From NCBI GenBank assembly GCA_016271365.2, contig CM028131.1:170380501-170444500 (forward strand): 64,000 bases of DNA, read 5' to 3'. Shown piece after piece: positions 33,178 to 43,226 of this stretch. Source of the DNA: Neoceratodus forsteri. Taxonomy: Eukaryota; Chordata; Ceratodontiformes; Ceratodontidae. Each line of letters opens with the position of its first letter. The stretch's first letter is position 1. The position numbers were made by a program, and so were the translations under genes. The notes beneath the pieces were generated by a model that worked only from the letters and a program-made list of their open reading frames with translations, made no database searches and was not told where the DNA came from.

Positions 33178-34341
33178 CTCCAAAATGAAAATGAGGCAGA
33201 CAATAAACAAATTAGCCAGCCTGGGAGTGGGTCCTACAGTGGTAGCCTGGGTAAAACACTGGCTGGACAATAGGACACAGAGGGTAATAGTAAATGGAGT
33301 CCACAGTGAAGAAAGGGGGGTTACTAGTGGGGTACTGCAGGGTTCAGTACTGGGGCCAGTCCTTTTTAATGTCTTTATAAGTGACATTGCAGAGGGACTG
33401 GAAGGAAAAGTATGTCTCTTTGCAGATGATACAAAGATCTGCAACAGGGTTGATACGCATGAGTGGGGTGGAAAGGATGAAAAGGACTTGGCAAGGTTGG
33501 AGCAATGGTCAAATGTATGGCAGCTTAGATTCAATGCAAAGAAGTGCAAAGTAATGCACCTGGGAAACAAAAACTCAGGGGAAGTGTACACAAAGGGGGG
33601 TGAGATACTGACAACAACAAAAATGGAAAGGGACCTGGGGGTCGTCATATCAGATGACCTAAAAGTAGACCAGCAATACGAAAAGGCAGTAAAGAGGGCT
33701 GGGGGGATTCTGGGATGCATAGGGAGAGGCATCGCCAGTAGAAAATTGGAAGTTGTTGGCCCTCTGTACAGACAGTTGCTAAGACCACATCTGGAGTACT
33801 GAGTACAGTTTTGGAGACCCCATCTCCTCAAAGACATAGACAGAGTGTAGGCTGTCCAGATGAGGGCAACCAACATAGCGCAGGATCTGCACCAGAAGAC
33901 ATATGAAGAAAGACTAAAGGAGTTTAAGAAGTAAAGCCTCGAGGAAAGGAGGGAGAGGGGGGACATGATAGAAACTTTCAAATACCTCAAGGGAATCAAC
34001 AAAGTTCAAGAGGGTAGCATCTTTCAGAAAAAAAAGATGTGCAAGAACAAGGGGGCACAATTTGAAAATGGAAGGGGGACGGCTCAGAGGTAATGTGAGG
34101 AAGTATTTCTTTACAGAGAGGGTTGTAGATGCATGGAACAGCTTTCCTGAGGAGGTCGTAGAGTCAAAATCAGTGGGGGTATTCAAGAATGCATTGGACA
34201 GACATAAGGTAATTCTAGTGGGGGGTAGGAGGAAGTAGGCTGTGGGTTAATTAGGATCTGCACCTTATCCGTTAGGTAGGGAAATGGGCAGACTAGGTGG
34301 GCCAAGGGGTCCTTATCTGCCATCAGATTCTATTTCTATGT
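33178..34341 (+). mobile_element. CR1-clade LINE, copy G, 5'-truncated
   Basis: The copy begins inside the RT and ends with the shared tail (ggtgggccaaggggtcctta, then ttctatttctatgtt). The protein is that of copy B's subfamily: LDNRTQRVIVNGVHSEERGV, SGVLQGSVLGPVLFNVFISD, CLFADDTKICNRVDT and NAKKCKVMHLGNK. The thumb and C-terminus are frameshifted after about 33800. It is one of the better-preserved CR1 RT segments in the window. Confidence 0.92.
33181..33801 (+). pseudogene. CR1 RT palm/thumb open piece, copy G
   Basis: An open stretch of about 207 codons within a 242-codon frame whose start codon (33074) lies in upstream non-CR1 DNA. RT motif B (SGVLQGSVLGP) and motif C (FADDTK) are intact. 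GGILGCIGRGIASRKLEVVG and RPHLEY close the frame, where a TGA replaces a tryptophan or cysteine codon. It is a fragment and cannot make a full enzyme. Confidence 0.85.
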
Positions 34342-34570
34342 TAATGGAGTACAACACCAGGGCACCAAAATTATCAGGAAAACAGTATGGGGAACAAAAA
34401 GTAAGAAGAGATGTTGGAGGCCCTTAACACTTTTAAAAGAGATGGACGGAAACTACATGAACAAGTATTTGTCAATTCCGAATGTTGTCTCACTGGCATT
34501 GGCGTTGGTAGTGCAGGAGTTAGAGGTGCATAATAGGAATGGCAGTGAAATATTGAACTGATGCCAATCC
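34342..34570. other. Spacer after CR1 copy G
   Basis: No feature is recognised in this short stretch. Confidence 0.4.
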
Positions 34571-34918
34571 CACCCCCACCCTGCAGAGACTGACAGGCGT
34601 TGGAGTGTGTCTTTGGGTCATCAGCTATAATGCTCATGCCATTTTACCTCACCCTACCCTATAGACATTGACAAGTGTTGTGGTGTGCTTTGGGGTCTTT
34701 GGGCCTTATACTTACCCCATTCCATAAGGAAATACCCTGAGGTGGGTGCAGTGTAGGAGATTGGGGTGATCTTTTGTGCTGAACACTCCATGACACACCT
34801 CGATGCCTATCACTGGTTGCAGGGTGGTGGTGGTGGGGGGGGTGGAATGGCGGGAGCATTACAGGTGATTATCCCAAGTCACACCCCTGATGCCTGTCAG
34901 TCTGTCCAGGGTGGGGTG
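34571..34918. repeat. Inverted repeat pair with inner copies
   Basis: The segment 34571-34609 (gactgacaggcg core) is the reverse complement, with about one mismatch in six, of 34880-34918 (tgcctgtcagtc core). Two weaker inner copies lie at about 34665-34700 (sense) and 34795-34825 (antisense). The whole block is therefore palindromic at the scale of about 350 bp. It directly precedes the 299 bp array and may be its left border. Confidence 0.6.
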
Positions 34919-34954
34919 TTACAGCTGGAAACCCTAACACCATAGGTGTGTGTT

Positions 34955-36090
34955 GGTATTTTCACTCCAAATTATCAATATGGGCTTTTTGTGACCCCAC
35001 CTCATGAAGAGCGGCACTATCAGTTTGTTAGCTGAAAGGTAATTTTGCACAGTGACTACGCCATCTGGCGCCACAGGTACGGAAACACATTTTGGGCAGG
35101 ATGTGAAAAATGACAACTGTATTGTTCATGAGGAGATGTAAAAAATGGCAATGTTGAAAATCTGGAGTGAAAATATGAAAAATTGGTGAAGTCATGAGCA
35201 TGCATAGAAACTGTGCAAACACACGGCCTTAACCCAATTATTTTGGGGATTTTTTTAACCACATTTTCAACATAGGCATTTTAGGACCTCCCTGCATGAA
35301 CAGTGGCACTGTGATTTTGTTAATCTGTCCCAAAAGTTGATTTCCCACAGCGACCATGCCATTGTGTGCCATAGGTGTGAAAACACATTTTGGTCAGGAT
35401 GTGAAGAATGACAGCTGTACTGTTCATAAGAAGGTGTGAAAAAATGTCAGTGTTGAAAATCTGGCATGAAAACATTGCAAATTTGCGAAGGTACAAGGGT
35501 GCATGGAAACTGCGCAAAGCCCACTTGTAACATAGTCATTTTATGGACTTTCATCACCAAATTTTCAACATAGGCATTTTAGGACCTCTGCTCATGAACA
35601 GTGTCACTGTCTTTTTTCTTAAACTGTCGCAAAAACTGATTTTGTACAGCAATCACGCCATTCTGCACCGAACATGCGAAAACTCATTTTGGCCAGGATA
35701 TGTAAAATGACAACTGTACTGTTCATAAGGAGGTGTGGTAAAATGCCAATTTTAAAAATCTGGAGTGAAAATATTAAAAATTCTTGAAGTTACGAGCTTG
35801 CGTGGAAACTGTGCAACACATGCTCGTAAAACAGCCATTTTTTGATTATTTTCACCAAATTTGCAACATAGGATTTTTGACAGTCCATCTCATGGACAGT
35901 GGCACTGTCATTTTGTTACTCGGTCCTAAAAGGTGATTCTGTGCAGTGACCGTGAAATCACCTTTTGGGACTGAATAACACCATGACAGTGACTGAATTC
36001 ATGAGGAGGGATCCCAATAACCCCATGCTGAAAATTTGGTGCCAAAATTCCCAAAAATTGCCGAGATATGCACCAAAGTTGAAAAACCCT
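34955..36090. repeat. ~299 bp-period tandem array ending in an inverted copy
   Basis: Three full units and a partial fourth. The anchor aaacacattttgg (aaactcattttgg in the third) lies at 35083, 35381 and 35680, giving periods of 298 and 299. Other shared words are ttcaacataggcattttagg, catgaacagtggcactgt and tgttcataaggaggtgt. The last unit (35839-35937) turns into its own reverse complement at 35955-36060 across a ~17-base spacer (ctaaaaggtgatt / aatcaccttttggg). Divergence between units is roughly 15-25% by eye. No coding signal is present. Confidence 0.85.
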
Positions 36091-36094
36091 ATTT

Positions 36095-37000
36095 ATGCCA
36101 TTATACAGCTTACTGGCGTTTCTTCAGTTCATGGTCAGCTTTGAAGAGTGCAGATGTGTTCCCAGTCCACCGAAGATCATTGCGCAGGACTCTGGAGGTA
36201 AGTATGTGGTGAGAGGGGTGTGGGGAGGCAGGGTATGCAGAAAGTGGGTGCGGGTTGAGGGTGGGGGCAGGAGAGACCATGAGGGACTGTTTTCTTCTTT
36301 TAGAGTTAAAAAAGACAACGTGGGTTGTTTTTCTGTTTCTGCAGGTGTTTGTTTGGTACACTGGGAGGGCTCCCAGTGTACCACCTGCTCAGGGGATGGG
36401 ACCACAGCCAATGGGATTGGGCCCCTGTTGGCACAGAAATGGGTGGGGGCATGCATGATGCTGAGGGGATTGAAACCCTTGCGGCTCAGCACACATAGGG
36501 GGCTGGGACATTATGCCAGCGGGAGTGGGTTCCCCATCGGGCAAACTAAACTAGGCAGGGGACTGAAGTCAACGGGATTGGACTCCTGTCGGCAAGAAAG
36601 ATTGTTGGGGTACATGATGAAGAGGGATTGGGCACCCCTCGGCTCACACTTGGAATGGGAGGGGCATCATGCTGACGGGGAATGGACTCCCCTGTCGGCA
36701 AACAAAGTGGCTGCAGCAGTCAGTGCCGCCATGTTTAGGAAAGTGCTTCGCCAGCAAGAGCACGTTGAGAGACATATTCTGGTGCCACTGCATGACGAGC
36801 TTGCCTCTCATTGCAGCGAACCTTTTCTCAGATGTGCTCACCTCATTAAGTATTGCTGGTGTGGCGCCTGCATGCTGGCTTATTGGGGAATGAGGGATGC
36901 ACCTACTGACGCTTGCCCTGCATTCATCCACAGTGACCACACCTCCAGATCTGCTACTAATGCAATATGTTGGCTGGCACGCACTCGTGAGCCAACATAA
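36095..37000 (+). other. 301-codon open frame of doubtful coding status
   Basis: This is the second-longest open frame of the window. It matches no family I know and spans the ~52 bp minisatellite, whose units are not a multiple of three, so the translation shows no repeated peptide. Consensus-like splice signals lie inside it: ggag|gtaagt at about 36199 and two pyrimidine-rich acceptors ending ttttag (36302) and tttctgcag (about 36343). These could mark a real exon boundary or be chance. Coding is unlikely as a single exon. Confidence 0.2.
36409..36715. repeat. Minisatellite, ~52 bp unit, ~6 copies
   Basis: Each unit starts with gggattgg or a variant, continues as cccctgtcggcaaacaaa, and ends with a gggg-catgatgctgac phrase. 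Unit lengths vary from about 49 to 56 bases. Units differ by substitutions and small indels, so expansion is not recent. Confidence 0.75.
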
Positions 37001-37079
37001 AAGGAACTAGACTACTGGAGAATCAAATCAATAACAATTTAAAAAAAAAGAAGAAGAAAAAGACACAAAAGTGAGGCAT
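36716..37079. other. No gene recognised
   Basis: This is the distal part of the 301-codon frame and a purine-rich run (36,000s end to 37,060, aaaaagaagaagaaaaag). Nothing further can be named. Confidence 0.35.
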
Positions 37080-37290
37080 TGTCAATCTGAAACAGGGAGA
37101 GGGATCGGTAGAAGGCAGTAAAGGCAAAGCAGACATGCTGAATGATTAATTCTGTTCTGTATTTACCGAAGTAAAGGAAGGGCCTATGCCTCAGAAAAAT
37201 TAACTTTAGACCAGACTATGGTCAGAAATGTGTAAGGAACTAATTACCATGAACAGCGTACGAAGGGACGTAAGGTACTAAAGTTAAGTA
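37080..37290 (+). mobile_element. CR1-like linker/RT-start scrap
   Basis: The reading AKQTC*ND-FCSVFTEVKEGPM resembles the 'ILNRYFCSVFTEE' linker of CR1 ORF2. Further on, a KLSKSPRPA phrase resembles 'LKVDKSPGPDGV', where it is cut by the SINE pair. The match is short and frameshifted. Confidence 0.45.
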
Positions 37291-37772
37291 AGTCCCCCAG
37301 GCCAGCCAGCCCAGTGGTGTGAAGAGCTGAGGAACCAATGCCTTACCACCTACCACACCGGTGATCTGTGTTCATGGTGTGAGTGGGTGGCTGGTGATAG
37401 TCCGGGGAGGGGGAGAATCTAGCATCCCAAGGACAGCTCTCCTTCGGGGATGGAGGAAACCAGTGGCTGGTGTTAGCCTGACCCCTAGTGGAGGTTAGGG
37501 GTTGGCACACCAATGCTGTACAAGGGGAGCAGAGACCGGGCAGAGAGCCATGTTTGTCCCACCACCTGTGCTTCCGCCGGTAGTAGGACTATGGGTGCTA
37601 ATGTTGCCTGGAGTGTCCCCCCCGGAAGAGGCAGGCATCTGTTTGGATGCTCTATCATCTCCCCTTCTGGCCGAATCCCAATGACCCAGGCTGTTCTTGA
37701 ACCTGGGTTGCTGCTATGGCGTGAGATGTGGCATCCAGTTCATCAGCTCTCACTGCCATGGATAAAAAATTA
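37291..37772. mobile_element. Two family-S SINE heads in tail-to-tail orientation
   Basis: At 37295-37360 the plus strand shows a family-S head (cccagtggtgtgaagagctg ... ccacaccggtgat ... tgtgttcatgg). At 37772-37690 the minus strand shows another (ctgatgaactggatgccaca ... aacccaggttcaagaac, with a good B box ggttcaagaac). The bodies meet in the middle, so each copy is about 240 bp, shorter than the 627 bp complete copies. This may be an insertion of one truncated SINE into another or an inverted duplication. Confidence 0.62.
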
Positions 37773-37959
37773 TCATTTTAATGTATTTTTCAACTTTATA
37801 AAAAGATAAGATGGCAGCTGTCATGACCTGAAATTTTTTTTCTCGCAACCCAAAAACACAATTGATTGTGACCAGAAAATGTTTTGATCAAGGTTAATTC
37901 ATGGGTCATATCAGAAGATTATCCAGAAACACCTATTGAAATCCTCAATGAGCAGTTTA

Positions 37960-38222
37960 AATGGTACATTAGTAAGCATTTAAACTAGCTGAGGTGGAAC
38001 CCAGGAACGTTCTACCAGCAAAACTGGTGGCTGTGGATACTGTGCAAGGGTTTGAGAGGGGCTGGGACAGGTATGGGGGAGGCTGCATCTTAACAGGGTC
38101 AGCATTGGGCAACAGGCCCATCAAGGGAGGGGGACCTTTGGGGGGGCAACAAACAGTGCCCTGAGCGGGCACTGTTCCCCGAGCAGACTTGATAGACATT
38201 AGGGCCTACTTTGCTGGCTTCA
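37960..38222 (+). mobile_element. CR1 3' end, copy C-type subfamily
   Basis: The C-terminal phrase VLPAKLVAVDTVQGFERGWD (about 38005-38065) corresponds to 'ALPAEVVSSRTVDCFKREWD' of copy C. The 3' end has agcagacttgatagacatta followed by gggcctactttgctggc, the same ending as copy C. The tail runs straight into a (TATAG)n array. Confidence 0.72.
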
Positions 38223-38293
38223 TAGTATAGTATAGTATAGTATAGTATAGTATAGTATAGTATAGTATAGTATAGTATAGTATAGTATAGTAT
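38222..38293 (+). repeat. (TATAG)n microsatellite at a CR1 3' end
   Basis: About 14 nearly perfect catag/tatag units, directly after the CR1 tail. It is followed by an imperfect tattgtataa and a T run. Confidence 0.95.
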
Positions 38294-38935
38294 TGTATAA
38301 TTTTTTTTTTAAATGAGGTGATGACACTGGGGGTTTGGGCACCCCCCAGTATCAGGTTATATTTGGTGTGGGGGGTGGGTGTTCTGGCTGGGGTAACGGA
38401 AGTATTTTTTCCATGGGAAAATCTTTTATTTATGCAAGCTGTTAATGTGAAAGGGAGTGAGATGGTCCTGTGTGCCCAAGCTGGCTCCTTTGAGAAGACG
38501 TGTGGACTGTCTGTATAGGTCAGGAACAATAATGGGCATGATACCTCATTATTGTTAATTTTGGGGAAATTACTTGAGCTGACTAACTACACTGATTTAG
38601 CGATCTACGTCTTTGGTTTGGACGCAAGCAGAACTAGATATATATTATCTAAAATCTATGTCCATTTCGATCCTTAATCAGTGCTTGGCATCCCTGCTGA
38701 TTATGGAGGGGAACCCCCATATAATTTGTCATGCGGTCATCTACACAGTGGTACAGGAACATTGCTGCAGGGCAACCTGCTTTCTGTCAGATCCTATGTG
38801 AAGGTCCCATGCACTGTATGCTGTGCTAATGCTGTCCCACTTGATTTGTAGTCTCTCTCAATATCAAAAGCAGAGCACCAAAGTTATTTCTCCAAATACC
38901 TGCATAATTGACATTGTCTATGCACCTCCTTACTC
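38294..38935. other. No gene recognised
   Basis: Short frames only. Nothing recognisable was found. Confidence 0.4.
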
Positions 38936-39075
38936 TACGATGTAGTCACATCATTTCTGTTCAGGGGTGATGTGAGTAGCAAGTCATGCCAGGGGACTCC
39001 TGCTACCTCCCCTCTGACTGTGGCTGGGGCTGCAGATATCAGTGGTGGGGAAAGCATCATATGGCTCTCATAACC
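38936..39075 (+). repeat. Interspersed repeat, copy 1 of a dispersed pair
   Basis: The segment ggactcctgctacctcccct, then tctgactgtggctgg and atatcagtggtgggga, matches 39700-39790 with about 75-80% agreement. This short dispersed repeat may be the core of a SINE. A tRNA-like box is clearer in the second copy. Confidence 0.5.
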
Positions 39076-39659
39076 TTTGGTCCAATGAGAAAAATCATGA
39101 CCTGACTGAAGCCCTGACTTGCCTTGTATCCCATGAGTCACTTTCTGTAGGGCATGGCTTTTGTGTGAGGGGGGTGGAATGGTACAGCATGCTTGGTCTG
39201 GCTCCTGTAAAGTGGGGTGTTGACTGACAGTGTACAATGGAGAGAGTGATGGGCATGCTTTCTGCTAGATATTGATTTGGTGAACTTGTCTTAGCAGCCC
39301 TAATCTGCCAACTATGCCACTTGGCTACAGTCAGGTTTAAATGTGTACTGCTTGAATCACATGTCCACCTCGAGCCACAGTCAACAATGGCCAACCCTGC
39401 ATAATGTGATGGGAAACCCTTTGCAGCCTGCCATGCAGTCTACCTTTTCATCTTGCACAGCATGGGGTTTCACAACTCGGCGCTATGCCAGATCTACTCG
39501 GAGGGTTCCTCATACAGCAGAGAACTGCCTGCAATGTTCAGTTTTTGATGTAAACAGGCATTCAACTACTGTAGACAATGGGGCAGCTGAACCGCTTCAA
39601 TTGCAAATATGGTTAATAAATGGATTATACTCTCTTATTGTGTGATGAAGTCAGTGCTT

Positions 39660-39790
39660 GCTTGCTAAGAAGAGGTGCATTATGTGAGTTGACACAGGGG
39701 ATCAATCGCATAAGTTCGAATCCTGCTCCCTCTCCTCCGACTGTGGTTGGAACCACACAGGTATCAGCGGAGGGGAGGACATTGTAACAA
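39660..39790 (+). repeat. Interspersed repeat, copy 2 (possible SINE)
   Basis: It contains agttcgaatcctgctccctc, a fair B box (gttcgaatcc), followed by tcctccgactgtggttgg and gtatcagcggaggggag, which match copy 1 at 38936-39075. A weaker third match may start at about 40087 (aagtagcaggtcgcaggggg). No head or tail could be fixed. Confidence 0.5.
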
Positions 39791-40764
39791 CCTTTTTATC
39801 CCTCAGAATTCATAGAATTACAATGATCTTACAAGCTGTACTTTGCTCTATATAATTTACCTCCAGATGGACCCAAATAAAGCTGCTACTGTTGGGTCAT
39901 ACTCCTTTGTTTTTGTTTGTGTTGTTTGTTTGTTTCATGTTATATAAGAGTTCAGGTGTATGCAAGGAGCTTGCATGAGGACAATAATTGCTCTCTGCTT
40001 TTGAATTGCTTTGTTACTCTTTAACCTTCCTGAGTGAACTACCGCCCTATACTCTGGAAATGCGCATTGTGTGTAATGACCCACATAAGTAGCAGGTCGC
40101 AGGGGGACCAGCAGCTAGATATGATCATAGCCCCAGTCTTCCCCTGTGGTCTCATATTTTACCCCAGGGGGGTGGCGAGGAAGTTGCACTTCAAAACCAT
40201 CACTTCACTTGCTCGATCAGACTTCCATTGAAGTAATCTGCTAGCCGCATATGTGATATTGCTGCAGTGCAATTCACTGTATTAAATGCTTACCTTTATT
40301 AGCTCCAGTATGTAAAGGTTATTTAAATTTGGCTGCCAGAGGGCTGTGTCTCGCTTCATCACCAATTTTGCATTGATAGGGGGCTGGTACTTCCTGTAGC
40401 TTTATGCCTACTGCCAAATAGTTACCTTAATGTTTCTTCTCAGCCAACAACAGACATTGATGGATGGTTCTCTTTTTTATAGACTAACAGGCTCCTGATG
40501 TTAAAAACTGCTCAGCTGTTTGCTGGCCAGCTTCATGCAAATCAAAGGACCGAAGCCCTCTCTGATTGTAGCAGTTTTTGGTCTTTTGAAATACACAAAG
40601 TTTACACCTATGAAACAGAGAGTTGCATCAGGACCACAGCATGTGGTTATTGGTTTAGACTGATGAGCCCCTGCTATTGTGGAATGCAATGGGCTTGGCA
40701 GTGATATGCCTCTGAAATCCTCTATCCTTACCACAAAATATTTGGTATGCAAGCACAGCCAACA
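39791..40764. other. No gene recognised
   Basis: Apart from a possible weak third copy of the dispersed repeat near 40087 and a gtttgtttgt run at about 39910-39935, nothing is recognisable. Confidence 0.4.
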
Positions 40765-42662
40765 TAACAAAGGGAGGCAGGGAAGGCAATTAGGACAGCA
40801 AAAGCACAAATGGAGGAAAACATAGAGAAGTCAGCAAAAAAGGTGGATAAAACATTCCATAGGAACATTAGCAAAAAAGAAGAAAAGCAAGGCAGGGATA
40901 GTGAAACTAAAAGGGGAAGGGAGGGAAGTGTGGAAGAGGACTAGAAGAAAGCAGACATATTGAACAAGCAAGTTTGTTCATTTTTCAGAAAGGAAGAGTT
41001 AAGACACAGGCCACAGATTGGGTATAAGGGCATTAAGGGAAGGGAGATAGATACTAGCCCTTTTAACGAGGAAAGTGTTCTTAGGGAACTAGCAGAACAA
41101 AAGGTAGACAAGGCAATGGGGTTAGATTGGGTTCACCCCAGGATACTGAAGGAACTAAGGGAGGAACTGGCTGGGCCACTGACAGCCCCAGTTAAATATA
41201 TCACTGGAGATGGGTGAAGTTATGGAAGACTGGAAGATGGCAGGTGTGGTCCCACTACACAAAAGTGGGAATAGAGAGGAGCAAGCAACTACAGACCTGT
41301 AAGCCTGACTTTGGTGGTGGGCAAGGTTATGAAACACTACTGAAAGAAAGGATTGTGAAATACCTTAAAACCAGTGAATTGCAGGATCCAAGGCAGCATG
41401 GATTCATTGGGGGAGATCCTGCCAAACAAACCTGATAGAGTTCTTTGATGGGGCTACCAGCAAGGTGTATCAGGAAGGAGTGGTGGATGTGGCCTACCTG
41501 GATTTCATTAAAGCCTTCAACACTGTTTCACACAGAAGACTGGTAAGCAAGCTGAGCAGCCTGAGAGTGGGTCCAAAGATAGTAAATTAGGTACAAAATT
41601 GGCTCACTAACAGAATTCAGAGGGTGGTGGTAAATGGAGTTCACTCAGAAGAAGATAAGGTAACCAGTGGGTACCTCAAGGGTCAGCACTGGGACTGGTC
41701 CACTTCAGTGTCTTTATTAGCGACATCTTAGAGGATCTGGAAGGAAAGGTGTACCTGTTCACAAATGACACAAACATCTGCAATGGAATAGACACATTGG
41801 GGAGGATGAGGGAAGATCTGAAAACGCTGGAAGACTGGTCAAGAGTTTGGCAACTGGACTTCAACACCAAAAACAGCAAAATTATGCACATAGGGCACAA
41901 AAACCCTAGGGCAACATATCATTTGGAGAGGGAGGAGTTAGTAACCACAAATCAAGAAAGGGATCTGGGGTCACTTGAAGGTAGAAAAACAGTTTGATAA
42001 AGCAGTGGGAATGAATAGTAGAATGCTAGGGTGCATTAGGAGGGTTATCACAAGCAGGAAGAGGGAAGTAGTGATACATCTGTATAGATCAGTGGTGAGG
42101 CCCCATGTCAAATACTGTGTCCAATTCTGGAGGCCCCATCTGAGGAAAGACATAAACTGGGTAGAGGCAGTACAGAGAAGGGCAACCAAAGTGGTGCATG
42201 GCCTGCACCAGAAGCCCAATGAGGAAAGACTTGGGGCATTAAATATGTACTCTATAGAGGAAAGGAGTGAAAGGGAGACATGATAAAAACATTGAAATAC
42301 TTCAAAGGTATCAATAAGGTACAGGAAGGTGGCATTTTGTACAGAAAGAGATGCTCAAAGACAAGAGGGTATGATATGAAACTGGAAGGGGGGAGATTTA
42401 GAGGGGATGTGAGGAAATACTTCAATACAGAAAGGTTGGTGGATATCTGGAACAGCTTACCAGCAGAGGTGGTAGGCACTGAAATGGTAACAGGTTTCAA
42501 GCATGCATGGGATTGATACAAGGGTACCTTGATAACAGGGCTAGAGGGGTTAAAGCAGGATATCAATTAGGGTTTATATTAGCACAGTAGGTAGGGACCT
42601 TAGGGTAGACTAGGTGAACCATGAGGTCCTTTTCTGCCAGCAGCTTCTATGTTTCTATGTAT
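40765..42662 (+). mobile_element. CR1-clade LINE, copy H, 5'-truncated
   Basis: It starts in the linker and runs to the shared ttctatgtttctatgta tail. Landmarks are EERVLREL-type sequence at about 41070, VDKAMGLDWVHPRILKELRE (GPDG mutated to GLDW), SKVYQEGVVDVAYLDFIKAF, GKVYLFTNDTNICNGIDT (about 41750, FADD mutated to FTND), NSRMLGCIRRVITSRKREVV, RPHVKYCVQFWRPHLRKDIN and RKYFNTERLVDIWNSLPAEV. The catalytic box is therefore lost as well as the frame. Confidence 0.9.
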
Positions 42663-43069
42663 AAACTATAAAAGATAATGTATACAGTAGATATCAATAC
42701 ACAGATAAGCATATGTCTTCATCTCGAGTTTTCTATGGCAACCAGTGAAACTCTCAAGCTTCAGTCTCAAGGTTCCTGGTGGCCACAGAAACATCTTGTT
42801 GAATATAGAGGCTTGTTGAGCATGAGTGTCCATACAGTATCCTCTATATTGTTATAAGAGTACCAGGAATGTTTAGAAATAAACAGTCCTAACTGGCTAA
42901 AAATTATGTCATGATTTATAACAGGACAACCAGCTGTAAACTACAGTAATTATTAAGCTTTTTGGCAGTTAGTCATTTATTACTTAATGGTTAGCTAATC
43001 CTCATTAACTGAGCATTAGTTTGCCATTTATTTATTATTAGTTAAGATTATGTAATTGATATAGAGGAT
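42663..43069. other. No gene recognised
   Basis: AT-rich sequence flanking the palindrome. Its outer words (gttaagattatgtaattgat on the left, tgtgtaattgtggatttaat on the right) may extend the same palindromic element. Confidence 0.35.
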
Positions 43070-43226
43070 AATGTATTGTCTTTGGTTAATAACCATGCTG
43101 TAAACACTTCGAGAGGTTGCCATGACATCATTGTAAAGCTCAAGAGCGCAGCTTGAGAGGTTTTTAGATGTCATGGCAACCTCAAGAAGTGTTTTCAGCA
43201 CAGTTCTTAACCAAAGACCATACATT
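43070..43226. repeat. Palindrome, ~75 bp arms
   Basis: The arms 43070-43144 and 43152-43226 are reverse complements with few differences: aatgtattgtctttggtt / aaccaaagaccatacatt, ggttgccatgacatc / gatgtcatggcaacc, and cacttcgagagg / cctcaagaagtg. The central spacer is about 7 bases. It fits a hairpin-type nonautonomous DNA element. Flanking AT-rich words may extend it. Confidence 0.85.

Noticed and set aside
33172..34002. 276-codon minus-strand open frame
   Set aside because: It is the antisense shadow of the CR1 RT on the plus strand (copy G). Similar antisense frames occur over copies B, D and L.
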